DNA of 7,504 nt from an uncultured Clostridia bacterium. Its GTDB lineage: Bacteria; Bacillota; Clostridia; Christensenellales; CAG-917. This document shows positions 1 to 5,584 of the stretch, piece by piece (the stretch's first letter is position 1; every line of letters starts with the position of its first letter). The translations under genes and the position numbers were made by a program. Where the stretch lies: NCBI GenBank assembly GCA_947629635.1, contig CANREO010000040.1:1-7504 (forward strand). Reading direction: 5' to 3'. The notes under the pieces are model-generated. The model made no database searches and was not told where the DNA came from. It worked only from the letters and a program-made list of their open reading frames with translations.

Positions 1-34
1 GAAAAACCGGACTATGCGGTTCGACATAGGCCGG
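1..34 (-). terminator. Rho-independent terminator of tRNA-Arg
   Basis: Read on the minus strand, CCGG-C-CTATG pairs with CATAG-T-CCGG around the loop TCGAACCG. This gives nine pairs and one C/T mismatch (positions 7-34), followed directly by TTTTTC (positions 6-1). It lies just past the encoded CCA of the tRNA and so ends that transcript. It may also end read-through from the DUF2804 gene, which has no U-tract terminator of its own. Confidence 0.8.
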
Positions 35-37
35 GAT

Positions 38-114
38 TGGCGTTCCCGACGGGATTCGAACCCATGACCTTCCGCTTAGGAGGCGGACGCTCTATCCTGC
101 TGAGCTACGGAAAC
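38..114 (-). tRNA. tRNA-Arg (anticodon CCU)
   Basis: The reverse complement folds as a full cloverleaf. The acceptor GTTTCCG pairs with CGGGAAC (one T-G pair), the D stem is GCTC/GAGC, the anticodon stem is TCCGC/GCGGA around the loop CTCCTAA, and the T arm is ATGGG-TTCGAAT-CCCGT. The discriminator is G, followed by an encoded CCA at 40-38. The anticodon CCT (plus positions 80-78) reads the arginine codon AGG. The gene is intact and has its own promoter and terminator. Confidence 0.96.
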
Positions 115-137
115 ATGATGAGATAATTACTTTCACA

Positions 138-166
138 ATTATAACTTAAACAAAAACTTTTGACAA
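138..166 (-). promoter_or_regulatory. Sigma-A-type promoter of tRNA-Arg
   Basis: On the minus strand, TTGTCA (166-161) and a perfect TATAAT (143-138) are separated by 17 nt. Transcription would start near 131, giving a short leader before the tRNA 5' end at 114. The match to consensus and the position directly upstream of a stable RNA make the assignment strong. Confidence 0.85.
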
Positions 167-227
167 GCAAGTTTAGGCCGTTATTTTTCGGTATGTAAAT
201 TTTGCAATGTCGCCGCTTGTCGCACTA

Positions 228-251
228 ATGAGTCTCGAAGGCCGAGATCAT
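228..251 (-). other. Hairpin after the DUF2804 gene, no U-tract
   Basis: On the minus strand, ATGA-TCTCG pairs with CGAGA-(C)-TCAT around a 5-nt loop, starting about 19 nt after the DUF2804 stop codon. No T-run follows, so it is not a standard intrinsic terminator. It could protect the mRNA 3' end or be chance. The stretch from here to the tRNA promoter (about 60 nt) shows nothing else. Confidence 0.3.
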
Positions 252-269
252 GTGGACGTATGCGTCACG

Positions 270-1361
270 TCACATTCTTGTGGTCTTGTCCTCTCCTATG
301 CCGATCATGCCGTCCACGGAATATCGTTTGCCCTCGGTGTCTGTAATATATCCGTGCACGGTGCCGAAGGGCAGAGCATAATAGCAGTCGATAAACAGAA
401 GATGAATGGGCAAATAAAATACCTTTTTGATTTTGAAAGTCACGTCGACGAGCGCGAGATTTGTCTCGTCCTTTATATGCCAGATTTCAGCCTTTTTTTT
501 GCCGCTTTCATGGGTAAATACAACCGGAGGCAAAGGATATGAAATGCCCTCGCGCCAAATTACATTTTCATTGAAGCGATGTTGATCTACGGATTGATTT
601 CTTGTCAAATTGAATGCAAAGTGTTGCATTTTGCCGTCAATTTCGCGTTGCCCCATTGAGGTAAGCCAATCATAATGGGCAAAGAACGGATAAAAGCCCT
701 TGTGATCGTCGATTATGCCTACGGAATTCTCGTTTGAATTATATGTTTTTCCGTTTACCGTTATAGTACCCGTCGCTTTAAAGAAGTCCTTTTCGGTGTA
801 CAGCGGATTGCGGAGTGCGCCGTTTTTATTTCTTTTGAGAGGCATAACGCCGTTTGCAAGAGGGGATATCCGCTCGAACTGCATGTCTATTTCGAATTTG
901 CCCGTTTTGTTCTCGGCATATCCGCGTGCTTTCGCTATGCCGCTGTTGAAAGAGTTTTCGATTTTATATTCGCTGTGCTTGGATTTGAGATAACAATAAT
1001 CATCCACGAGTTGCGAAGCGACCTTGGCTCTCTTTTTCGGTACGACATTACGCCAACTGTAGAGTTTGTTTTCCTTTACGTCATACCATACGAATATAGA
1101 AAATCCGATCAATGCCGCCAGTCTGTATACGGCGCTGATAAGGACGCCTTCGTCCATATATACTTCGAAGGCCTCCCACTCGACGAGCCGATGTTTTTTG
1201 AAAAAATCGGGCATGCCCTTGCATGGCTTGCGCGCTTCCAACATATTCAGGTTGTCAAACGGCGCGTCAAATGTGCCATATTTCACTTCGCCGTTTTCCA
1301 CCACGCTTTTGGGCGTAGGAGCCGGTTTGCGATCCGGGGAAATGTGTTTGGGATATTCCAT
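270..1361 (-). CDS. DUF2804 family protein
   Basis: This encodes 363 residues, typical for the DUF2804 family (PF10974), whose biochemical role is not established. Family hallmarks are visible: the D-H-x-G-F-Y-P-x-x-x-H-Y-D-W-L block (residues 219-232), then F-N-L-T (250-253), N-E-N-V-I-W (264-269), and a C-terminal F-G-T-V-x-G block (332-337) leading to V-D-G-M-x-G-I-G-E-D-K (349-359). There is no signal peptide, and hydrophobic stretches near residues 76-92 and 314-328 look like buried beta strands rather than membrane spans. The ATG at 1361 is fixed by AAGGTGG seven bases upstream (minus strand, 1375-1369). The gene diverges from the ferritin-like gene and has its own promoter. The family identification is from recognised motifs; the family is thought to have a lipocalin-like, hydroxyneurosporene-synthase-related barrel, and a lipid or terpenoid ligand would only be a guess. 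Confidence 0.88.
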   Translation of the reverse strand: MEYPKHISPDRKPAPTPKSVVENGEVKYGTFDAPFDNLNMLEARKPCKGMPDFFKKHRLVEWEAFEVYMDEGVLISAVYRLAALIGFSIFVWYDVKENKLYSWRNVVPKKRAKVASQLVDDYCYLKSKHSEYKIENSFNSGIAKARGYAENKTGKFEIDMQFERISPLANGVMPLKRNKNGALRNPLYTEKDFFKATGTITVNGKTYNSNENSVGIIDDHKGFYPFFAHYDWLTSMGQREIDGKMQHFAFNLTRNQSVDQHRFNENVIWREGISYPLPPVVFTHESGKKKAEIWHIKDETNLALVDVTFKIKKVFYLPIHLLFIDCYYALPFGTVHGYITDTEGKRYSVDGMIGIGEDKTTRM

Positions 1362-1386
1362 AAAATTACCACCTTATTTCAATCAA

Positions 1387-1415
1387 ATTATAACATCGGC
1401 GTCCATTCAATGCAA
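1387..1415 (-). promoter_or_regulatory. Sigma-A-type promoter of the DUF2804 gene
   Basis: On the minus strand, TTGCAT (1415-1410) is followed after 17 nt by a perfect TATAAT (1392-1387). Transcription would start near 1380, leaving a leader of about 20 nt that carries the AAGGTGG ribosome-binding site (1375-1369). Confidence 0.78.
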
Positions 1416-1420
1416 TACGC

Positions 1421-1440
1421 TTTTTTACATATGTATAAAA
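1421..1440. promoter_or_regulatory. 20-bp palindrome between divergent genes, candidate operator
   Basis: The core ACATATGT (1427-1434) is a perfect palindrome. The flanking T-run (1421-1426) and A-rich arm (1435-1440) extend it to 20 bp with one mismatched pair (1425/1436). It sits just upstream of the minus-strand -35 box and about 50 bp upstream of the ferritin-like start, where a regulator could act on both genes. It does not match the Fur or PerR box patterns I know. A/T-rich DNA forms such dyads by chance fairly easily, so the operator role is inference. Confidence 0.35.
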
Positions 1441-1489
1441 ATTATGCGAGCCGTCAATAATACGTGCATAAACCAAAAGGAGAACATCT

Positions 1490-2743
1490 ATGGCTTTTAA
1501 TCCATTCAATGAGGCGCCGGAGAAAAGCGAAAAACTTTTTCTCGATTGGAAGAACATTTATCCCGACAGCTATTCCAAAAACGATACCGACGCTTTTACA
1601 AAAACCCGTATTATTCTGATGAACGGCACCGAATACGAAGCGGTTTGGTATTCGCATCAATTTTTCCGTCATTGCAAGGATAATAATTTGCGCAGGCAAT
1701 TGGAATTCGTGCGAAAAAACGAACAGCAACAACAAAAACTGATCGCGTGTCTCAAGCCCAAAGACGAAACCGTGCTCGAAACGACTATAGCTTACGAGCA
1801 ATTGGCTGTAGAATTGACCGCAATACTTGCCCAGCGCGAGCCGGACAAACATGTCAAGGCCGCTTTGGATTTTGCATTGTTGGAGGATTTCGATCACCTG
1901 TACAGATATGCGGATCTGTTGGATATGGAGCACGGCATACATGCGGAGAAGCTTGTAAACGGCTATACGGAAATTACCCCCGCGAGGCCCACAATTGCGC
2001 ATCATCGCTACCCTTATGACGACGTGCGTCGCCCCGTAAACTTCAAAAAATGTGCTCCGATAACAAAGCTTAACGTTTCAATAATTACGGCGGCGGAGCA
2101 ACAAACGATGAACTATTATATGAATCAATGCGCTTTTTACGAGACCGATCTCGGCCGTAGACTGTATCAAGAGATCGCTATGGTCGAAGAGCAACACGTC
2201 ACGCAATACGGCTCGTTGATGGACGTCACTGAAGGCTGGCTTGAATGTTGGCTCAACCATGAATATACCGAGTGTTATCTGTATTATTCCTGCTGGAAGG
2301 ATGAAACAGACAAGTATATCAAAAAAATTTGGGAGCAGTGTCTCAGACAGGAAATAACACATTTGCACATCGCTGCCGAGGCTCTCAAGCAATACGGCAA
2401 AAAGGAGTGGCAACAGGTCATCCCGGACGGAAATTTCCCGGAGTTGTTGCATTTCGCGCCGCAGGAGGAGTATATCAGAAAGATCATTGCGAATACAGTG
2501 GAAAATACCGCTTTAAGAGAGGATTATATAAACGTCAATGAACTTGGCGACGATGCGGATTTCTTTACCTATCAACGCATGCTGAATTACAACGAAAAAC
2601 TTGTGCCGAGTCACGCGGCGATTCGAGCGCATATAGACCGTTGTGGGCAGGATTACCGCGCGGAGCATGCGGAAAATCCCATTCCGTCGCTCAGATGCCG
2701 TACAGAGGACAATACAAAACTCGGCAGAGTCAAAAACAAATAG
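1490..2743 (+). CDS. Ferritin-like (rubrerythrin-type) diiron protein, uncharacterised
   Basis: This encodes 417 residues, soluble and strongly helical. I recognise the N-terminal pattern M-A-F-N-P-F-N-E with a long conserved first half as a family of uncharacterised clostridial proteins, but know no assigned function. The C-terminal half looks like a four-helix diiron bundle. It has two E-x-x-H motifs, E233-x-x-H236 and E288-x-x-H291, each in a predicted long helix, and a helix rich in glutamate between them (about 247-272, with E258 and E261). The first half repeats part of this plan with E50 and H56, E103, and E132-H136, suggesting a second, diverged bundle. The ATG at 1490 has AAGGAG eight bases upstream. 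A terminator follows at 2789. No convincing -10/-35 pair was found upstream. By analogy with rubrerythrin and ferritin families, roles in peroxide, oxygen or iron handling are possible; substrate and activity are unknown. Confidence 0.72.
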   Translation: MAFNPFNEAPEKSEKLFLDWKNIYPDSYSKNDTDAFTKTRIILMNGTEYEAVWYSHQFFRHCKDNNLRRQLEFVRKNEQQQQKLIACLKPKDETVLETTIAYEQLAVELTAILAQREPDKHVKAALDFALLEDFDHLYRYADLLDMEHGIHAEKLVNGYTEITPARPTIAHHRYPYDDVRRPVNFKKCAPITKLNVSIITAAEQQTMNYYMNQCAFYETDLGRRLYQEIAMVEEQHVTQYGSLMDVTEGWLECWLNHEYTECYLYYSCWKDETDKYIKKIWEQCLRQEITHLHIAAEALKQYGKKEWQQVIPDGNFPELLHFAPQEEYIRKIIANTVENTALREDYINVNELGDDADFFTYQRMLNYNEKLVPSHAAIRAHIDRCGQDYRAEHAENPIPSLRCRTEDNTKLGRVKNK

Positions 2744-2753
2744 CTCCCACAAT

Positions 2754-2768
2754 TCGGATCAGATCCGA
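2754..2768. repeat. Short perfect palindrome in the 3' UTR
   Basis: TCGGATC-A-GATCCGA is a perfect inverted repeat around a single central base, 10 bp after the ferritin-like stop codon. In RNA it could fold with a five-base loop. It lies ahead of the main terminator and has no U-tract of its own, so it may only stabilise the 3' end. Confidence 0.4.
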
Positions 2769-2788
2769 GCACTCATAATTTTCCCCTC

Positions 2789-2822
2789 GAAGAGACCTCC
2801 TGTCGGAGGGCTCTTCATTTTT
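2789..2822 (+). terminator. Rho-independent terminator of the ferritin-like gene
   Basis: GAAGAG-A-CCTCC pairs with GGAGG-G-CTCTTC around the loop TGTC, giving eleven pairs with one A/G mismatch, and is followed by ATTTTT. It ends plus-strand transcription about 45 nt after the stop codon and shields the oppositely oriented ssrA gene. Confidence 0.9.
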
Positions 2823-2847
2823 AGGCACTTTGCGATGATTTCGCAAT

Positions 2848-2884
2848 AAAAAATTTCCGTTTCGCTTACGCGCGACGGAAATTT
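2848..2884 (-). terminator. Rho-independent terminator of ssrA
   Basis: On the minus strand, AAATTTCCGT (2884-2875) pairs perfectly with ACGGAAATTT (2860-2851). The loop can extend the stem with CGC/GCG, and the 3' arm runs straight into a six-T tract (2853-2848). It begins one base after the tmRNA CCA end. Confidence 0.88.
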
Positions 2885-2885
2885 G

Positions 2886-3246
2886 TGGTGGAGGTGCGGG
2901 GAATCGGACCCCGGTCCAACCGCCCATTGACGACACTTTCTACATATTTAGTCGGCGATTTGATTTTTCGCGCCGCGGTTCACCGACCGACCTTGGTTTG
3001 ATGAGCTCCGAATGACAGCGATCCTATGGAGCAATCGGATCGCGTTGTCTGTTTTTCTGACGCCTTACCCGAGGGAACAGAAAACCTCGGTTCGACGCGC
3101 TGACTTAATTATGCAGCGAGGGCGAGCGCCGGAGCGCTCTTTTGAGTTTTGTTTGCATTTAATTTTAGCAATTTCCGTTTTTACGTAGCCGAGCCTACGA
3201 TATGCTTATATCGCCTCCGAACAGCTGTCGAATCCTGTACACCCCC
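2886..3246 (-). ncRNA. ssrA: tmRNA (transfer-messenger RNA), one-piece
   Basis: tmRNA rescues ribosomes stalled on broken mRNAs and tags the nascent protein for proteolysis, working with SmpB. The minus strand starts with GGGGGTGTACAGGATTCGAC (3246 downward), the conserved tmRNA 5' end, and closes with a T arm (CGGGG-TCCGATT-CCCCG) and acceptor strand CACCTCC-A plus an encoded CCA ending at 2886. The 5' GGGGGTG pairs with CACCTCC to complete the acceptor stem. The length of 361 nt is normal. The tag reading frame begins at GCA (3156-3154) and ends at TAA (3111-3109). The region after the tag is expected to hold pseudoknots, which I did not fold fully. The gene has its own promoter and terminator and is oriented away from the alpha-galactosidase gene. 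Confidence 0.97.
3109..3156 (-). other. tmRNA tag-peptide reading frame
   Basis: From resume codon GCA to TAA the frame gives ANKTQKSAPALALAA, 15 residues. The terminal A-L-A-A matches the ClpXP/Tsp-type degron end shared by bacterial tags. The body is basic and Ala/Pro-rich, unlike the acidic D/E-N tags such as that of E. coli. The frame and resume codon were chosen because the usual A-N start and ALAA-stop end are in the same frame. Confidence 0.88.
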
Positions 3247-3263
3247 GAATTCGGAGTGAATTG

Positions 3264-3291
3264 ATTATAACATATTATGCCCAAAAAGCAA
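3264..3291 (-). promoter_or_regulatory. Sigma-A-type promoter of ssrA
   Basis: On the minus strand, TTGCTT (3291-3286) and a perfect TATAAT (3269-3264) are 16 nt apart. Transcription would begin near 3257, about ten bases before the mature 5' end, which would then be made by RNase P as in known tmRNAs. Confidence 0.75.
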
Positions 3292-3334
3292 GCATAATGT
3301 GCAATTTTCGAGAGACAGCGAACGCGATTGGCAG

Positions 3335-3390
3335 TTGACTTGCGTTTTCAATATGCTATAATATTTATACTAAATATAAAGAGGGAAACT
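3335..3390 (+). promoter_or_regulatory. Promoter and ribosome-binding site of the alpha-galactosidase operon
   Basis: TTGACT (3335-3340) and a perfect TATAAT (3357-3362) lie 16 nt apart, predicting a start near 3369 and a leader of about 20 nt. AGAGG (around 3380-3384) precedes the ATG at 3391 with suitable spacing. This promoter lies inside a longer reading frame opening at TTG 3328, which argues against that upstream start. No clear cre-like or other operator was recognised beside it. Confidence 0.78.
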
Positions 3391-5016
3391 ATGAAGCGAA
3401 ACAATATGTGCCCGATTTGCTTTTTAAAGCAACTTTTCATCAGAAAAAAGCCGACCAGTGTCAACCCGAGTTTCAAGGATTTTGACAACGGCGTGGCAAT
3501 GACGCCTCCTATGGGCTGGTCTAGTTGGAATACTTTCCACAACCACATCAACGAGAATCTTATACTCGAAACTGCCGAGGCGATGAAGACGCAGGGACTA
3601 ATTGACGCGGGGTATAATTATCTCAATTTGGACGATTGTTGGCAATCGTCTTTAAGGGACGACAACGGAGATCTGGTCGCGGATTACGAGACATTTCCGC
3701 ACGGGATCCCGTATCTTGTGGAAAAAGTCAATGCGCTTGGACTCAAACTGGGCGCTTATACTTCCAATGGCACGTTGACTTGCGAGGATTTGCCCGCGAG
3801 TCTGGGCAGGGAAAAGCAGGACGCGTATACGCTTGCAAAATGGGGAGTCGAGTATTTCAAGTACGACTTTTGTCATCATATATATATCCCGGGGTACGCG
3901 CCGCTGATATACAGTATATGTGTGTCAAAGTTCGACGGAAAACCTGTCGAGTACACCGTGCAAAATGCCGAACTCAGCGGTCTTGCGAAATTTATGTCGG
4001 ACAAAAAATTGCCCAACGGACGCTATGTGTCCGGGTTGGATAGAAATATGGGCTCTTTGACGTTCAAAAATATAGAAGTTGCCGAAGACGGAGAATATGT
4101 GCTTACGCTCAATGTAAAAAAGCATGGGCAATATGAAAAATATCTCATAGTCAAAGTGAACGACGCCGACGAATATGAGATGCAATTCCCGTCGCAAAAA
4201 AAATATAATGTCACGGCGCGCTTCCAAGTCATCGTGCGGCTTAAAAAGGGAAAAAATACTATCAAATTGTACAACCCGATCACTTCGAAGGCAGACAGCG
4301 AAATGTATCAATATCGGCGTATGGGCATTGCGCTCAAGCAGGGCGCAGACAGAGTGGCGGCAGAGACTGGGCAACCTGTAAAGCCCATAGTTTTCGGCAT
4401 CTGCGAATGGGGATGGGGAAAACCGTACAATTGGGGCGCGAAAGCAGGCAACCTGTGGCGTACGACTCCCGACATTCGTCCGTGGTGGCCTTGGATAAAA
4501 ATGATATACAAGCACACTGTCAAACTGTACAAATATGCAAGCAAATGCCATTACAACGACCCCGATATGCTTGAGATGGGCAACGGAAAATTGACCTACA
4601 ATCAAAACGTGTCCCACTTTACGCTGTGGTGCATGATGAATGCGCCGCTTGTATTGGGCAACGATATACGTAATATGAGCGAGCAAGTGCGCGCGATCGT
4701 CACAAACAAAAATCTTATTGCAATAAACCAAGACCCTCTTTGTAAACAAGCCAAACGAGTGAGAAAAGGCGGAGTGGACGTGCTTGCGAAGCCACTTTCC
4801 GACGGCAGAGTCGCTCTATGTTTTTTCAATAAGCAAAACTTTGCTGCTTCTACGAGCTATGACTTAAACAAACTTGTCAACGACAGATACATAGCTATGC
4901 TCAAAAAGAATGAGTATATTTTGGAAGAACAGTGGAGCGGAGAGAAGCTTACGACGGGCGGCAAGCTTAAAGTCAAACTGGAAAAATGCCAGAGCAAGAT
5001 CTATATTATAAAATGA
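3391..5016 (+). CDS. GH27 alpha-galactosidase with inserted CBM-like domain
   Basis: A retaining glycosidase predicted to remove terminal alpha-galactosyl (or alpha-N-acetylgalactosaminyl) residues; 541 residues from ATG 3391. GH27 barrel motifs appear in order: T-P-P-M-G-W-S-S-W-N (38-47), N-L-D-D-C-W (79-84), K-Y-D-F-C (157-161) with the expected nucleophile D159, I-C-E-W-G (337-341), G-N-L-W-R-T-T-P-D-I (353-362) with the expected acid/base D361, then N-D-P-D-M-L (389-394) and M-M-N-A-P-L-x-L-G-N-D (415-425). A beta-rich C-terminal domain follows (about 455-541). About 140 residues interrupt the barrel between the nucleophile and the acid/base; see the separate entry. There is no signal peptide. 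The N-terminus has C-P-I-C (7-10) and a basic stretch, so an intracellular enzyme acting on imported oligosaccharides is likely. It is first in a probable operon with the downstream DNA glycosylase. GH27 assignment is very sure; exact substrate is not. Confidence 0.94.
   Translation: MKRNNMCPICFLKQLFIRKKPTSVNPSFKDFDNGVAMTPPMGWSSWNTFHNHINENLILETAEAMKTQGLIDAGYNYLNLDDCWQSSLRDDNGDLVADYETFPHGIPYLVEKVNALGLKLGAYTSNGTLTCEDLPASLGREKQDAYTLAKWGVEYFKYDFCHHIYIPGYAPLIYSICVSKFDGKPVEYTVQNAELSGLAKFMSDKKLPNGRYVSGLDRNMGSLTFKNIEVAEDGEYVLTLNVKKHGQYEKYLIVKVNDADEYEMQFPSQKKYNVTARFQVIVRLKKGKNTIKLYNPITSKADSEMYQYRRMGIALKQGADRVAAETGQPVKPIVFGICEWGWGKPYNWGAKAGNLWRTTPDIRPWWPWIKMIYKHTVKLYKYASKCHYNDPDMLEMGNGKLTYNQNVSHFTLWCMMNAPLVLGNDIRNMSEQVRAIVTNKNLIAINQDPLCKQAKRVRKGGVDVLAKPLSDGRVALCFFNKQNFAASTSYDLNKLVNDRYIAMLKKNEYILEEQWSGEKLTTGGKLKVKLEKCQSKIYIIK
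3883..4305 (+). other. CBM6/CBM35-like module inserted in the GH27 barrel (domain)
   Basis: Roughly residues 165-305 of the alpha-galactosidase; boundaries approximate. The segment reads like a beta-sandwich carbohydrate-binding module: Y-T-V-Q-N-A-E-L-S-G (188-197), Y-V-S-G-L-D (212-217), G-S-L-T-F-K-N-I-E-V (221-230), D-G-E-Y-V-L-T-L (233-240), V-N-D (256-258), then V-R-L-K-K-G-K-N-T-I-K-L-Y-N-P (282-296). These resemble CBM6/CBM35 patterns. The barrel resumes at Y-x-x-M-x-x-A-L (308-315). The reading frame is continuous and composition matches the flanks, so it is a true insertion and not an assembly fusion. Confidence 0.7.
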
Positions 5017-5033
5017 CAAAGTAGGCTGTTAAA

Positions 5034-5528
5034 GTGCAAAAAAGACATGTTAAACATCCGTTTCCGCCTATTGTGGACGACAAATCGCGCATATTGATTT
5101 TGGGCAGCGTGCCTTCCGTGAAATCGGTGGAAAACAACTTTTATTACATGCACCCTCAAAACAGATTTTGGAGGGTGCTGTCATTTGTAGTAGGTAGGGA
5201 CTTTGCGTCTGTCGACACGGCGGAAAGAGAGAAACTTTTGCGGCTCAGTCATATAGCCATGTACGACAGTGTAGAGGAATGCGATATAGAAGGCAGTTCC
5301 GATCTGGCCATAAGCAACGTAATCCCGGCGGATATCGGCGCAATAGTTAAGGGCACCGAGATCACGCGCATATTTTGCAACGGCGTAGCGTCGTATAATC
5401 TTTTTATCAAACACAATCCCGAACTTGCTCGAATAGCCGAGAGATTGCCGTCCACAAGCCCTGCCAATGCTTCCTATTCCTTGCAAAAGCTTATCGACGA
5501 GTGGAGTTCCATCAAAAAATATTTATAG
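5034..5528 (+). CDS. DNA-deoxyinosine/uracil glycosylase, UDG family 6 (HDG-type)
   Basis: This encodes 164 residues, the usual size for the single-domain HDG (hypoxanthine-DNA glycosylase) branch of the uracil-DNA glycosylase superfamily. These enzymes excise deaminated bases, mainly hypoxanthine and in some members uracil, to start base-excision repair. Motifs: I-L-I-L-G-S-V-P-S (20-28), Y-Y-M-H-P-Q-N-R-F-W (37-46) with N43 the probable catalytic asparagine, I-A-M-Y-D (74-78), E-G-S-S-D-L-A-I (86-93), and L-P-S-T-S-P-A-N-A (138-146), the DNA-intercalating-loop motif. The start is GTG 5034 with a weak AGG eight bases before it; no in-frame ATG precedes the conserved core. It begins 17 nt after the alpha-galactosidase stop with no terminator or promoter between, so co-transcription is likely. 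Substrate preference cannot be read from sequence alone. Confidence 0.88.
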   Translation: MQKRHVKHPFPPIVDDKSRILILGSVPSVKSVENNFYYMHPQNRFWRVLSFVVGRDFASVDTAEREKLLRLSHIAMYDSVEECDIEGSSDLAISNVIPADIGAIVKGTEITRIFCNGVASYNLFIKHNPELARIAERLPSTSPANASYSLQKLIDEWSSIKKYL

Positions 5529-5559
5529 TAGGAAAAGAGAAAAACACAATTTAAGCATA

Positions 5560-5584
5560 CGACCGAGTGGTCGATTTTATTTTT
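5560..5584 (+). terminator. Short Rho-independent terminator of the alpha-galactosidase/glycosylase operon
   Basis: CGACC-GAGT-GGTCG (5560-5573) forms a five-pair stem with a four-base loop, followed by ATTTTATTTTT. The stem is short, so strength is uncertain. The T-tract overlaps the stop codon of the convergent histidine kinase gene (5577-5579). No T-run follows on the minus strand, so it does not serve the kinase transcript. Confidence 0.6.

Noticed and set aside
38..114. tRNA-Arg as an integration site for a mobile element
   Set aside because: The tRNA is intact, with promoter and terminator, and no integrase gene or repeated tRNA 3' end was seen in the window.
1421..1440. Fur or PerR box upstream of the ferritin-like gene
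   Set aside because: The palindrome core ACATATGT does not fit the Fur or PerR consensus spacing and bases, so only a generic candidate operator is kept.
1454..2005. Minus-strand 183-residue frame opposite the ferritin-like gene
   Set aside because: It overlaps a gene with a strong ribosome-binding site and conserved motifs. Its translation has no family features and looks like an antisense shadow.
2730..2936. Minus-strand 68-residue frame starting M-S-S-M-G-G-W-T-G-V-R-F-P-A-P-P-P
   Set aside because: It reads through the 3' end of the tmRNA and two terminators. The G-V-R-F-P-A-P-P-P pattern is the well-known false peptide from T-arm/acceptor sequences.
3328..3390. Longer alpha-galactosidase start at TTG 3328 (21 extra residues)
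   Set aside because: A TTGACT-16-TATAAT promoter lies inside this stretch, and ATG 3391 has its own AGAGG site, so transcription should start downstream of 3328.
3925..4749. Minus-strand 274-residue open frame inside the alpha-galactosidase gene
   Set aside because: It is antisense to conserved GH27 and CBM-like motifs and has no recognisable domain and no ribosome-binding site I could see.
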